A stretch of DNA of 64,000 nt from Orbilia blumenaviensis (taxonomy: Eukaryota; Ascomycota; Orbiliomycetes; Orbiliales; Orbiliaceae): NCBI GenBank assembly GCA_036872755.1, contig JAVHNS010000009.1, positions 2,245,888-2,309,887 on the forward strand, given 5' to 3'. The notes below the pieces were generated by a model. The model ran no database searches. It had not been told where the DNA came from and saw only the letters and a list, made by a program, of their open reading frames with translations. How positions within the stretch are numbered: position 1 is the stretch's first letter; every line of letters begins with the position of its first letter. Made by a program: the position numbers and the translations under genes. Positions 39,622 through 55,010 of the stretch are shown here, in pieces.

Positions 39622-40048
39622 TTTTAATTAATTTAATTTTTAATAATAAAATAAAAATTATATATTAAATAATAATAATAATATTAAATATTATAATTTT
39701 TATAATGTTATTTATAGAATAGAAAATAATTTTTTTAATAAAATAATATATTTATTAGTTGTAATTTAAAATTAATAAATATAAATAAAAGAATTATTTA
39801 TAAAATAAATTAAATTATTTTTTTTAAAATTAATTATTAATAATAAAAATTTAAAATTAATATAAATTAATATTTTATTTAAATAATATAGAAATATTAA
39901 ATATATTAATATTATAATTAAGATATAATTAATATTAGATTATTTTTAAAGATATAAATAATTATTTAATATAATATTAGATTTATTTAATATAATGGTT
40001 AGTGTAAGAAAATTTTTAAATAAATAAATTTTATTAATTATAGAAAAT
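39622..40048 (+). mobile_element. 5' leader fragment of the second Ty3/gypsy copy
   Basis: Aligns with the reverse complement of about 36790-37221, the leader of the complete element, with transitions only. It is cut at 40048 by a helicase-element start, so only LTR and leader remain. Confidence 0.85.
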
Positions 40049-41136
40049 TTATAGGTTATTTATTATAAGAATTAAGCACTAATTTTAATTTTTATTATAT
40101 AAATAAATTATAATCTTAGCAAAAAAATCAGTATTAATTTTAATATTAGTTTTATTATTAAATTAAGTAAAATAAATGAAAAATTTTTAAAATTATAAAT
40201 AGAAATTTAAACAAAATGAAATTAGGTATTAATTTTATTATTTAAATAAAAAATTTGAAAAATTTTATAAAAAAAATAATTTTAATATTTAATTATTTAA
40301 ATATTCCTAATAAAAATCATATTTTTAACAAAAATCATATTTTTAATTAAATAAAATATATTATATTGTAATTTATATTTATAATAATAATTTTAATTTT
40401 TTAATTATTATTAATAATTAATAAATTTTTTTATATTTTACAATAAAAAATTTTATTTTGTAAAAAATATTAATATATTTATATAATTATTAATATAATT
40501 AAATATTATTATTATAATTATAAATTAATAATAAATTAAATAAATTAATAATAATTAAAAGAAATATTATAAAATATAAATTTTTTTAATATATTTAAAT
40601 TATTTAAATTATTTAATTAAAAAATAATATTTTTTTTTTAATTATAATTTAAAATTAATATTGAATATATTTATAAAAATAAAAAATATTAATATAAAAA
40701 ATATAATTATAAATAAATTAAATTTTATTTATATTATTTTTATAATGAAAAGTAAATTATAAGTTAATTTTATATTATTTAAAATTATTTTAATTTATAT
40801 TAAGTTTAAATAATTTATATATAAAATATTTTTTTAATTTAATAATAAATTAATTAAATTATAATTATTAATTAAATAATTAATTTAAATAATTTAATAA
40901 TTATTATTTCTAATCAACTTTTATAAAAATAATTAAATATAATTATTAAATTATTTATTACTAATCATATTGAATGTTAATAGTTAATAATTTATAATTC
41001 TTTCATATAAAATATTAATTTTTAAAATAATAAAATTAATTATTTTATATATATAATTAATTTAAATTAATTAAAAATAATTATTATTTTATAAATTTTT
41101 AATTTTAAATATAATTTTAATAAAAATAAATTAATA
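40049..41136. mobile_element. Helicase element, left fragment, truncated on the right
   Basis: 1088 bp homologous to 11725-12812, strongly mutated. It is followed at 41137 by a full-length start of the same element in the same orientation. Confidence 0.85.
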
Positions 41137-43454
41137 CTACAAATTATTCATTATAAAAATCAAATATTAATTCCAACCTTTATTATATAAATAAGTTATA
41201 ATTTTAACAAAAAAATCAACACTAATTCCAATATTAATTTTATTACTAAATTAAATAAAATAAATAAAAAATTTTCAAAATCATAAACAAAAATTTAAAT
41301 AAAATAAAATTAAGTATTAATTTCATTATTTAAATAAAAAATTTAAAAAATTTTATAAAAAAAATAATCTTAATATTTAATTATTTAAATATTTTTAATA
41401 AAAATTATATTTTTAATAAAAATTATATTTTTAATTAAATAAAATATATTATATTATAATTTATATTTATAATAACAACTTTAACTTTTTAATTATTATT
41501 AATAATTAACAAATTTTTTTATATTTTATAATAAAAAATTTTATTTTATAAAAAATATTAATATGTTTATATAACTATTAATATAATTAAATATTATTAC
41601 TATAATCATAAATTAACAATAAATTAAATAAATTAATAATAATTAAAAAAAATATTATAAAATATAAATTTTTTTAATATATTTAAATTACCCAAATCAT
41701 TTAATTAAAAAATAGTATTTTTTTTTTAATTATGGTTTAAAATTAGTATTGAATATATTTATAAAAATAAAAAATGTTAATATAAAGGATATAATTATAA
41801 ATAAATTAAATTTTATTTATATTACTTTTATGGTGAAAAGTAAATTATAAATTAATTTTATATTATTTAAAATTATTTTGATTTATATTAAATTTAAATG
41901 GTTTGTGTGTAAAATATTTTTTTGATTTAATGGTAAATTAATTAAATTATAATTATTAATTAAATAATTGGTTTAAATAATTTAATGGTTGTTGCTTTTA
42001 ATTAATTTTTATAAAAATAATTAAATATAGTTATTAAATTATTTATTGTTAACTATATTAAACATCAATAGTTAATAATTTGTGATTTTTTTGTATAAAA
42101 TATTAGTTTTTGGGATAATAAAACTGGTTATTTTATATACACAATTGGTTTAAATCAATTAAAAATAATTGTTATTTTATAAATTTTTAATCTTAAACAT
42201 AATTTTAATAAAAATAAATTAATATTATTTCAATTTTATAATTTAAATTATATATGTATGAAAATAATTAAATAATTAATTGTATATAATAAATTTATAT
42301 AGTAGAAATATTAAGTTTTTAATAATTATATTTTTTATTTATTAATTAGTATTGAAATAGGTATGTTAAGTTTGAAATTATTTTGGTATATTTAAATTAA
42401 ATTTATTAAAAAATATTTTAATATTTAGATTTAATTTTTATATTATATTTACTAAACTAAAAATGGTTTTTTATTTAAAAATTATATTAAATTACTATTT
42501 ATTTTAACTGCTGATCAAATTTTGTGGATTAATAATTTAATTAAAAAATTGAATTATTGATTATATAAAAATAAATTTAATAATTTTGAATAATTTTTGT
42601 GAAATTTAATTAAAATTGTAATTTTTATATATAATAATATAATAATTAAAATATATTTTATTATGATTATAATTTTTATTAAAGAAAAATACAAATTCAA
42701 TTTTTTAAAACATATACTACTTTTTTTTAATATATTTAAAAATTTTAAATTTTGTAATTTAATTATAATATTTAGTAAAATTTTAATTTTTTTTAATAAA
42801 ATAATTTATTGTTGTTAATTAATAGTTATTGGTTATTTTTAATTAATTTATTTTAATAATAAAACAGTATTAAAAAAATTAAAAAAATTTTAAAAAAATT
42901 ATATGTAAAATTATATTAGAATATTATTGGATAAATTGTAAAATTAATAAATTTTAATTATATATATTAATAAAAATAAATTTTTTATATTAATTATATA
43001 TTAGATAAATAATAATATAATTGTGTATTAAAATATAAAATTGGATATTAATAAATTGGAAAATTTTATTAAATTTTTAATTGAAAAAATAATTAAAGTT
43101 TAAAATTAATTGGTATTTAATATAACCATTTTTAATTTTAATTTTAAGGATTATATAATGATATTTAAAAATATAATAGATAAAAATGTGATTTATAATA
43201 ATTTAATTGATGTGTGTAATTAAATAATAAAAATTAAAAATTAATTTCTGGAAGTTTTTTTTATAAAATTATATAATTTAAATTTTAATAAAAAAAAAAA
43301 TTTTAAAAATATTTTTATAATAATTTAATTTATTTTATATAAAAAAATAATTAAAAAATTTTTAAATTTAATATTATTTTTAATTTATATTTATACTAAT
43401 TAACCAATTTATAATATAAAAATTTTAAATATTTATTATTTAAATATTTAAAAT

Positions 43455-45457
43455 TTTTATAATTTATTCATTTATAAAAATATTATTTTGATTAATATTT
43501 ATTATTATAAAAATTAAAATATAATTTAATAATAAAGGTAAAATTTTGAAAATTTTATAATATAAATTTAGTTTATAAAATTAATTAATTATAAATATAT
43601 ATATTATAATTTACCCCTATAACTAAGTTAAATAATAATTAATTATTTAATTTTTATTATATTAATCCAATATTTTATTTTTTAATTAATATTAAACATT
43701 TAAAATTTATAAATATCATAAAAAAAAATAACAATTAAAATTAATTAAACCTTATTTTTAATATATTTATAAATAAAATAAAAAAATAAATAATATAATT
43801 TAAAATTAAGTGATTTATTATATAAAAAAACCATAAAACACAATTTACCCAAATTATTTTTTTAAAATTAATAATAAATAAATATATTTATTATTAATTA
43901 TTTATTTAAAATTTATAATAAGATTATAAATCTTAAAAATAACAAATTTAATAATAAAAATAAAACATTAAATTTTAAAATATCAAATCTTTAAAATTAA
44001 TTTATTTTCTATTTAACTAAAGTAATTTAAAACCATTATAATATATAATTAAATATAAATTATATTAAAAACAAAAAATCATTAATAAAATATATTAAAA
44101 TTTATAAAATTTGATAAAAATAATTAAAAATTAATTAATATTATTAATTATTATTTATTAATGAAATTTTTATTTTAAATATTAATTTTAAATATATTTA
44201 AAATAATTTAATTTTTTTAATAAATAATTAATTTAAAAAATTATTTAAAATTATATTTATTTAATTTTATTAAATTATAAATATAATTAATAAAATTTTA
44301 TATTATTTATTTAAAATTAAAACTTTTAAATATTGATATTTTAAATAGAGAAAGGTATTAAAATATATTATTATAAGAATAATTTAGATTTTAATAATTT
44401 TATTAATTAGTAAAAGTAAATTATTACTTTTTTAACTACTAATTTATTTAATAAGTATAAAATATATAATTATTATAATTTTATTTAAAATATTATAAAA
44501 TAATATTATTAAAAAAATAATAAAATTAAAAATTCTAAATTATTATTAAAATAATATTAATAAAAATTAATTAATATTTAATTTAATTTTTATTAATTTA
44601 GAATATATTTAAAACTTTAATTTTTACACCTTTTTACAAAAATTATAAACAAAACAATTTTTTAATTAAATAATTTTAAACAAATACTATTTTATTTTAA
44701 TAAATAATATTAATTACCAACCTATACTTTTAAATTTAAATTAATTATATATTTATAACATTTAAATTATATATTTAACTACCACTTTACCAATATTTAA
44801 AAAACTATAATTTTATTAACTAATAAATTTTAAAAAAATTATACTCAAAATTATTTAAATATTTACCACCCAATTTAAACTTAAAATTCAATATATAACT
44901 AAAATTAACTATAAAAATAGTTAAAAAATCACATATAATCTGTTATATAAATAAAACAAAAATAATAAGTTTAAATATAAATAAACAATTTATTTTATTA
45001 ATTTTAAAAAATTAATTAAATAATTTAATATAAAATTTAAAATTTTATATTATTATATAAATATAAACAACAAAACCAAAATATTTAATAAATAATATTT
45101 AATAAAAAAATTGTTTAAAAAAATTGTTATAGTAATTGTAGTTTTGTATTAAGATATCAATTTTAACAATATAAATTTAATAATTATATTGAAATTATTT
45201 AATTCAATTTACCACTTTATTTAAATTATAGGTAGGGGTGGTAAAAATAATAATATTATTTTTATTATAATTATAATTCTTAATAATTAATAATTAAAAT
45301 TTTTTTTTAAAATAATTATTTTTAAAATATTTATAAAAAAATTTTTAATTATTTAAAATTGTAAATAACTAATATTAAATTGTAATATAAATAATATGAT
45401 TAAATTTTATAATTATAATGATTTTAATTAAATTAGTTATAATAACTATATTAAATT
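43455..45457 (+). pseudogene. RecQ-family (telomere-linked) helicase relic, copy 2
   Basis: Same frame and spacing as copy 1. Motif I at 44409-44420 reads Ser-Lys-Ser-Lys, the Gly codons GGT having become AGT. Motif II is at 44679-44690. Motif III at 44775-44792 reads Leu-Thr-Thr-Thr-Leu-Pro. Motif VI at 45222-45248 keeps Gly-Arg-Gly-Gly. The C-terminal Asp-Asn-Cys motif near 45438-45449 has TAT for TGT. Where copy 1 lost C (Thr and Pro codons), this copy kept it, and where this copy lost G, copy 1 kept it. Comparing the two explains almost all stops. It is not functional. Limits are set by alignment with copy 1. Confidence 0.9.
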
Positions 45458-46409
45458 TATTAATTATATTAAAAAAATTTTTTTATAATTTATAAAAAAT
45501 TTACCACTTATTAAAATAAATAACTTATTTATTATAATAAAAATCAAATATAAAACCATTATAAACTAAAAAACCCTAATCCTAAAATTAATTATTTAAA
45601 TTTAGTTTTATTATAATAAAAAATAAGTATATTTATAAATAATAATTAAATAAAATTAATTAAATAAATTAAAAATTAATATATTAATATTTTTATAAAT
45701 ATATTTTATATATTATTTAAATATATTTTTATTAAAATAATTTATTATAATATAATAAATGTATTTCTTTTATAATTACTTTTAAAAATAATAAATTAAT
45801 AATTTAAAAATAAAATTAAAAAATAATAATTTTTATTATTATTATTTTTTATTAAATTAAATTTATAAAAAAATAAAAATTAGAATTTTTTATAATGAAA
45901 AATATAAATATATAATAATATTATTTTACTAAATTATTTTTTATTTAAATAAATATTATATATTAATTTTTATAATAACTCAAGTTAAAAATTTTAAAGA
46001 ATTTACAAATTAATATAATAAAAATTACATTTTTAAAAAAATATATAATTACAATATTATTTAATTTATAATAAATATAATAAATGCATATACATTAATA
46101 AAAATAACTTAATATTTAATCAATAATTAGAATATTTTAATTTTTCTTTAATTCAAACTTTCATTTTATTTAAAATAATTTTTTTTTATTAATATTAATA
46201 TTTAATTTATTATTTATTATATATTAAAATATAACAATTTTATAATTATCCAATTATTTAATTTCTTTAATTTTTATCTAAAATATAAAAATATATATAA
46301 CTATACTAGTTTAAACCTTATATTATTTTCTTAAAAATTATTTCAAATAAAATAAAAATTGTATTACTAATATTATTTTAATTATATTTTTAAATTAATA
46401 CAAAAAATT

Positions 46410-46700
46410 TTTTAATAACCATTATTTAATTATTAATATAAATATTTTGTGTACACTATTTAATTATTAAATTAATATAAAAAGTTTTTTGATAATTATT
46501 ATCTTAATTATTAATATAAATATTTTATATACACTATTTAATTATTAAACTAGTATAAAAAATTTTTTAATAATTATTATTTTAATTACCAATATAAACA
46601 TTTTGTATGTATTATTTAATTATTAAATTAGTATAAAAAATTTTTTAATAATTATTATTTTAATTATTAATACAAATATTTTTTATATATTATTTAATAA
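46410..46700. repeat. Tandem repeat, about 79 bp x 4 (copy 2)
   Basis: Partner of 17010-17300, with the same number of units. Confidence 0.78.
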
Positions 46701-47921
46701 ATTTATTTTAATTTTATTATTATCTAGTTATTAAATTTATTTGTTATATTAAAATGTAAATTTTTTAAATAAAAGTGTTGTAATATTTCAATTTTAAAAA
46801 AAATTAGTATTTTTAGGAAGAGATTATATTAAATATAAATTAATTAATTTTAAATTTATTATTTTATAAATTATTAAATTTAAAAATATTATAAATATAA
46901 TATTAACATAAACAGCCTGTAAATAATAAATATAATTTGTATTAATAAAATTTTAAATTAAAATTTTTATTAATTTTATTAGTATATAAATTTAATTATT
47001 GGTATATATTTTATTAAATTAAAATGTATTAAATATTTTAATAGATTTATTTTAGTAATTTTATTATTATTTAATTATAATACTTAATTTATAATAATTT
47101 AAAATAAATTTTTAAAAATCACAATTTTAATTTTTATTTAAAAAAATTAATATTAAATATATTTTAATTTAAAAATTAAAATTTTAAATATTTGTATTAT
47201 TTAATTATCATCACCCCAACTACAATAAAGTAAAAAACCATTAAAAAAAAAATTTAAATAAATAAATAAAATATTTAATAATTATTATACTAATTATTAA
47301 TATAAATACTCATTTTACACAAAAAATAATTAATAATTTTTATAATATTAATTTATTTAAAACCTTAAATTTCAAAAATATAAAATATTAATATATTTAT
47401 TTTATAAATTAAATCAAATATTGTAAATAAACAAATTTATTATTAAAATTTATATTAATTTTATAATATAATTTAAAAATGTAACAATTAATGTCTTCCC
47501 AATTTTTTTTTTATAAAAAGTTTTATATATTAAAAATTAATTAATACAAATATAAAAATTATAATTTATATATTAATTATTTGGTGAACTTGTCTTAATT
47601 TTATTATTTAGCAGTTATTAGACTTATTTATTGTATTAAAACATAAATTTATTAAAAAAAAAGTTTTATTGCAATTTATAGTATTCTAATATATTGTAAA
47701 ATTAATAAATTTTAATTAATTTACAAGTTATTAATTTATTTATATTTATTTTAAAAAATTGTGTTTTTTGAGTTAATTTATTTATTTATATAGAGTATGA
47801 TTAATTTTTTATTTAAATATTTTTTAATTAAATTTAATATTTATTATATTTTATAATATAATATTAATTTAAAAAACCAAAAATTAATTAATTAAATAAA
47901 ATTATAATAATTATTTCAACT

Positions 47922-47923
<2 letters not shown>

Positions 47924-47958
<35 letters not shown>
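47924..47958. repeat. 35-base T run
   Basis: Partner of 18510-18543. Confidence 0.9.
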
Positions 47959-47961
<3 letters not shown>

Positions 47962-48057
47962 AACTAGTTAGGATAATTAATGATTAAAGAATTTAAAAAA
48001 AAAAATTTTTTTTTAATTTTTAAAATTTTTAAAAATTTTTAATTTTTAATAATATTA

Positions 48058-48330
48058 ATTTTGTTATATATTATTACAATTTTATTTATTTATTAAAATA
48101 TATAAAATATTAATTTTGTTATATATTATTACAACCCCACTTATTTATTAAAATACATAAAATACTAATTTTATTATATATTATTACAACCCCACCTGCT
48201 TATTAAAACATATAAAATATTAATTTTATTACATATTATTACAACCCCACTTACTTATTAAAACATACAAAATATTAATTTTATTATATATTATTACAAC
48301 TCTATTTACTTATTAAAATACACAAAATAT
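48058..48330. repeat. Tandem repeat, about 55 bp x 5 (copy 2)
   Basis: Partner of 18640-18910. Several units keep CCCC where copy 1 has TTTT (for example ACAACCCCACTT near 48132). Confidence 0.83.
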
Positions 48331-48969
48331 AAAACTATTTTTAACTATAATTTCAATTTAATTATATTAATAATAAATTAATAAATAATTAAATTTAGTT
48401 ATTAAAATAAAAATTTTTTAATTTACAAAGGTATATCCAACAACTTAAAAATTACTAAATAGATTTTAACAATAATTCAATTATATATTATTGCAATTAT
48501 ATGCTTAAAATATGTAAAATTTTTAGAAATTTTTTTATTTATAAAAACAAAATAATATAATTTTAACAATTTTATTTAATAATTTTAACAAATTATATTT
48601 TTATTAATTTTATTTTACTACTCCTTTATAATTTTAATTTTAATAATAAATTTAACCAAATTAATATATTAATTTAATCGGTTGTATTTTAAATTAAACT
48701 AATAGAATATAATTAATATTTAATTGTAATAATTAATAACACAAACTTTTAAATTTAAAAATTAATCTAAACCTTTAATATAAATAATTTTTCTAAAAAA
48801 AAAATTAAAGTTAATTTTTTAAGCTTATATTAGATTATAACTAATAAATAAATATTAATTAAAAATTTTTTATATTAAATATCTTTTTCTTCAAAATAAT
48901 TAAAAGTAGTTATATTGTAAGATAATAAATTAATATTAATTAATTATATATTTTTTTAAATTATAATTA

Positions 48970-49690
48970 ATTTAAAATAAATAATATAAATTATCTTATA
49001 ATATATTTAAAATAAATAATAAACCATAAAAAATCTAATTATTTAATTTTAATTTATATATTAAAATTGATTTTTTAAATAATTTAATAAATAGGTAATT
49101 GGTAATAAAATATTAATTAAAGATTTTTTATATATTTTATTTTATAATCTAAAAATAATATAAAAATAATTAAATAAATAACTACACCCATTAATAATTA
49201 AATTATTTAAACTATTATTAATTTAAAATTAAATTTGCAAGCATCTTATAATATATTTAAAATAAATAATAAATTATAGAAAATTTAATTATTTAATTTC
49301 AACTTGTATATTGGGATTAATTTTTTAAATAATCTAGCAAATAAATAGTTAATAACAAAATATTAATTAAAAATTTTTTATATATTTTATTCTATAATTT
49401 AAAAATAATATAAAAGTAATTAAATAAATAATTATATTTATTAATAATTAAATTATTTAAATTATTATTAATTTAAAATTAAATTTATAAATATTTTATA
49501 ATATATTTAAAATAAATAATAAATTATAAAAAATCCAATCATTTAATTCTAATTTATATATTAAAATTAATTTTTTAAATAATCTAGTAAATAAGTAGTT
49601 AATAATAAAATATTAATTAAAAACTTCTTATATATTTTATTTTATAGTTTAAAAGTAATATAAAAATAATTAAATAAATAATTATATTTT
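48970..49690. repeat. Tandem repeat, 250 bp x 3 (copy 2)
   Basis: Partner of 19570-20280. Anchors near 49015, 49265 and 49515 read ATAATAAACC/TT for the ATGATGGGTT of copy 1. Confidence 0.85.
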
Positions 49691-50879
49691 ACTTAAATAA
49701 AAATTTTGTTTTTATAAAAATTTTATTTATATTAACATTATCTTCCTTATTATAAAAGTTTTAATTTATATAATTTTACTAATTTTATTATTAAATTTTT
49801 TGATATTTAAGTTTTTTATTTGTTAATTATAATTTATTTTAATTTTATTATTTTATAAACAACTATTAAACCTATTTACCATATTAAGGTGTAAGTTACT
49901 TCAAATAAAAATATAACAAACAAATACCCACCTATCATACCAATTAATAAATTTAATTAAATTAATTAATATAATTAATTAAATTAGTAATAAACTTATT
50001 ACTTAACCAACTAAATTTAAATTTTAATTAAGGTTTATATAATTTATTTTAATTTTTTTATATTTTTATATAATTATTAAATTTATTTATTATGTTGAAG
50101 TGTAGGTTATTTTAAATAAAATTTAATTATTACAAATTATATAATAGTTTATAATTAATAATATATTATTAATTATAATTTAATTATATTTTTATTAATA
50201 GTTTTATTTTATTAACTTATTTATAATATTTATTATTATAAGTTTTTTTCTTTTATTTTTTAATTTTAGTTTAATTTATAAGATTTTAATATTAAATTAT
50301 AATTATTTTTAATTATTTTATAACAAAGATAATTTTTAATTGTTTTTTTTTTATATATCCTACAACCTCACATATTATTTAAAATATTAAATATAATGTA
50401 TTTATTAAATTTATTAATTTAATTATATTATTTTTATTAATATAATAAATAAATATAATTATAATTATATATTTTAAATAAAAAAATAAAAATTAATATT
50501 AAAAAAATTTAAAAGAAAAATAAAGAAATAAATTATTTTATATATAATTAAAAATAAAATAATTAATAATTATGTAAATAATTTTTTAATAAAAATTTAT
50601 TTTATATATAATTAAAAATAAAATAATTAATTAATATATATAATTATATATAAGATAATTAATTATTATATAAAAAATTATTTAATAAAAAATTATTTTA
50701 TATATAATTAAAAATAAAATAATTAATTATTATATATAATTATATATAAAATAATTAATTATTATAATTTTTCATTAAAAATTTAAATTTATTTTATATA
50801 TAATTAAAAATAAAATAATTAATTTATATATATTATTAAAATAATTTTACTACACTTCACCATATTTAAAATTAATTAA

Positions 50880-51560
50880 ATATAATCAAATTATATTAAA
50901 CTAGTTTACAAATTAATTAATAACTAATTTATAAACCAGTTTAAAAATTAGTTTATAAATTAATCTATAAATTAATTTATAAATCAACCTATAAACCAAT
51001 TTATAAATTAACCTATAAACCAACTTATAAATTAACTTATAAATTAACTAATAACCAACTTACAAATCAGTTTATGAATTAATTTATGAATTAATTAATA
51101 ATTAATTTGTGAATTATTTTATAAACTAGCCTATAAACCAACTAATAATTAATTTATAAACCAATTTATAAACTAACTAACAATTAATTTGTGAACTAAC
51201 TTACAAACCAACTCATAAACCAACTTACGAATTAGTTAGTAATCAATTTATAAATTAATTTATAAATCAACTTATAAATTAGTTTATAAACTAGTTAATA
51301 ATTAGTTTATAAATTAGTTTATAAACTAGCCTGTAAACTAACTAATAATTAATTTATAAATTAGCTTATAAATTAGTTTGTAAACCAACTTGTAAACCAG
51401 TTAATAATTAATTTATAAATTAGCTTGTAAACCAACCTATAAACTAACTAACAACCAATTTATAAACCAACTTACAAACCAACTCATAAACTAATTTGTA
51501 TATTAATTAATAACCAACTTATAAATTAATTTGTAAACCAACTTACAAATTAATTTATTA
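50880..51560. repeat. Minisatellite of 12-bp units (copy 2)
   Basis: Partner of 21440-22640 but only about 680 bp. Here C is kept more often (AACCAACTTATAAACC) and G is rarer. Confidence 0.85.
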
Positions 51561-51579
51561 TTAATAAAAATTTATTTTA

Positions 51580-54500
51580 TATATAATTAAAAATAAAATA
51601 ATTGATTTTTATATATAATTATATATAAAATAATTAATTACTATATAAATAATATATTTATAATAATTTACTTTATATATAGTTAAAAATAAAATAATAA
51701 ATTTTTATATATAATAATCATATACAAAATAATTATTTTATAAAAATTTATTTTATATATATTAATAATTTAAAATAAAATAATAAATTCTTATATATAA
51801 TAATCATATACAAAATAATTATTTTATAAAAATTTATTTTATATATATTAATAATTAAAAATAAAATAATAAATTTTTATATATAATAATTATATATAAA
51901 ATAATTAATTTTATAAAAACTTATTTTATATATACTAATAATTAAAAATAAAATAATAAATTATTATATATAATAATTATATATAAAATAATTATTTTAT
52001 AAAAACTTACTCTATATATACTAATAATTAAAAATAAAATAATAAATTCTTATATATAATAATCATATATAAAATAATTAATTTTATAAAAATTTACCTT
52101 ATATATATTAATGATTAAAAATAAAATAATAAATTTTTATATATAATAATTATATATAAAATAATTAATTTTATAAAAATTTACTTTATATATACTAATA
52201 ACTAAAAATAAAATAATAAATTATTATATATAATAATCATATACAAAATAATTATTTTATAAAAACTCACCCTATATATACCAATAATTAAAAATAAAAT
52301 AATAAATTCTTATATATAATAATCATATACAAAATAATTAATTTTATAAAAACTCATCTTATATATACCAATAATTAAAAATAAAATAATAAATTATTAT
52401 ATATAATAATTATATATAAAATAATTACTTTATAAAAACTTATTTTATATATACCAATAATTAAAAATAAAATAATAAATTATTATATATAATAATCATA
52501 TACAAAATAACTATTTTATAAAAATTTACCCTATATATATTATTAATTAAAAATAAAATAATAAATTATTGTATATAATAATTATATACAAAATAACTAT
52601 TTTATAAATACTCACCCTATATATACCAATAACTAAAAATAAAATAATAAATTCTTATATATAATAATTATATACAAAATAATTATTTTATAAATATTTA
52701 TTTTATATATACCAATAATTAAAAATAAAATAATTAATTATTATATAGAATTATATACAAAATAATTAATTTTTAAATACTCACCCTATATATATTAGTA
52801 ATTAAAAATGAAATAATAAATTATTATATATAATAATTATATACAAAATAATTATTTTATCAATATTTACCCTATATATACCAATAATTAAAAATAAAAT
52901 AACCAATTATTATATAAAATTATATACAAAATAATAAGTTTTTAAATATTTATTTTATATATATCAATAATTAAAAATAAAATAATTAATTATTATATAA
53001 TATTATATATAAAATAATTAATTTTTAAATATTTACTTTATATATACCAATAATTAAAAATGAAATAATAAATTCTTATATATAATAATTATATATAAAA
53101 TAATTAATTTTATAAAAATTCACCCTATATATATTAATAATTAAAATTATTATATATAATAGTTATATATAGGATTATTAGTTTTATAAAAACTTATTTT
53201 ATATATATTAGTAATTAAAAATAAAATAATAAATTATTATATATAATAATTATATATAAAATAATTATTTTATAAATATTCATCTTATATATACTATTAA
53301 CTAAAAATAAAATAATAAATTATTATATATAACAATTATATATAAAATAGTTACTTTATAAATATTTATTTTATATATACTAATAATTAGAAATAAAATA
53401 ATAAATTCTTATATATAATAATTATATATAAAATAGTTATTTTATAAATATTTATTTTATATATATTAATAATTAAAAATAAAATAATAAATTTTTATAT
53501 ATAATAATTATATATAAAATAATTATTTTATAAATATTTATCTTATATATATTAATGATTAAAAATGAAATAATTGATTATTATATAAAATCATATGTAA
53601 AATAATTAATTTTTAAATATTTATTTTATATATACTAATAATTAAAAATGAAATAATAAATTATTATATATAATAATTATATATAAAATAATTACTTTAT
53701 AAATACTTACTTTATATATACTAATAATTAAAAATAAAATAATAAATTATTATATATAATAATTATATACAAAATAATTATTTTATAAATATTCACCCTA
53801 TATATACCAATAATTAAAAATAAAATAATTAATTATTATATAAAATTATATACAAAATAATTAATTTTTAAATATTTATTTTATATATGTTATTGACTAA
53901 AAATAAAATAATAAATTATTATATATAATAATCATATATAAAGTAATTATTTTATAAATATTCACCCTATATATACCAATAATTAAAAATAAAATAATTG
54001 ATTATTATATAAAGTTATATACAAAATAATTAATTTTTAAATATTTACTTTATATATACCAATAATTAAAAATAAAATAATAAATTATTATATATAATAA
54101 TTATATACAAAATAATTATTTTATAAAAACTCATTTTATATATACCAATAATCAAAAATAAAATAATAAATTCTTATATATAATAATCATATATAAAATA
54201 ATTAATTTTATAAATATTTATCTTATATATATTAGTAATTAAAAATAAAATAATAAATTTTTATATATAATAATTATATATAAAATAATTAATTTTATAA
54301 ATACTCACCCTATATATATTAATAATTAAAAATAAAATAATAAATTATTATATATAATAATTATATATAAAATAATTATTTTATAAATATTTATTTTATA
54401 TATATTAATAATTAAAAATAAAATAATAAATTTTTATATATAATAATAATATATAAAATGATTATTTTATAAAAATTTATTTTATATATATTAATAATTA

Positions 54501-54600
54501 AAAATATAATAATTAATTTTTAAATATTTATTTTATATATATTAATAATTAAAAATTAAATAATTAATTTTTATATATAATATAATTATTTTATAAAAAT
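51580..54600. repeat. Satellite-like array, about 82-89 bp units (copy 2)
   Basis: Partner of 22660-25010, about 35 units. Many units keep CACCCTATATATACCAATAA, the C-retaining counterpart of the TTATTTTATATATATTAATAA form. Confidence 0.87.
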
Positions 54601-54769
54601 TTATTTTAAAAATAATTATATACAAAAATTAATTATTTTATTTTTAATTATTTAAAAAATAAATTTTTACAAAATAATTATTTTATATATAATTATATAT
54701 TAAAATTAATTATTTTATTTTTAGTTATATATAAAATAAATTTTTATAAATTAATTATTATAATTATAT

Positions 54770-55010
54770 ATAAAATAATTACTTACCTTATATATAACTA
54801 TATACAAGATAATTACTCATTTTATACATAACTACATATAGAGTGATTATTTGCTTTATACATAATTACATATAGGATGATTATCTGCTTTGTACATGAT
54901 TATATACAAAATAACTACCTACCCTATATGTGGTTATATACAAGATAACTACCCATCCTATACGTGGTTATATATAAGGTGATTATTTATTTTGTATATA
55001 ATTATATATA
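54770..55010. repeat. 35-bp minisatellite, RIP-damaged copy
   Basis: About seven units matching 25131-25262 but with most G and C changed (for example ACATATAGAGTGATTATTTG). The middle units near 54920-54970 are least damaged. Confidence 0.85.

Larger units (their letters stand above)
41137..55010 (+). mobile_element. Subtelomeric RecQ-helicase element, copy 2
   Basis: Homologous to 11725-25262 with the same order of parts. The offset is exactly 29412 from the start to the end of the helicase relic. Array lengths differ later (12-bp minisatellite shorter, 85-bp array longer, 35-bp minisatellite longer). Base changes are transitions, commonly the complement of the damage in copy 1. Confidence 0.85.
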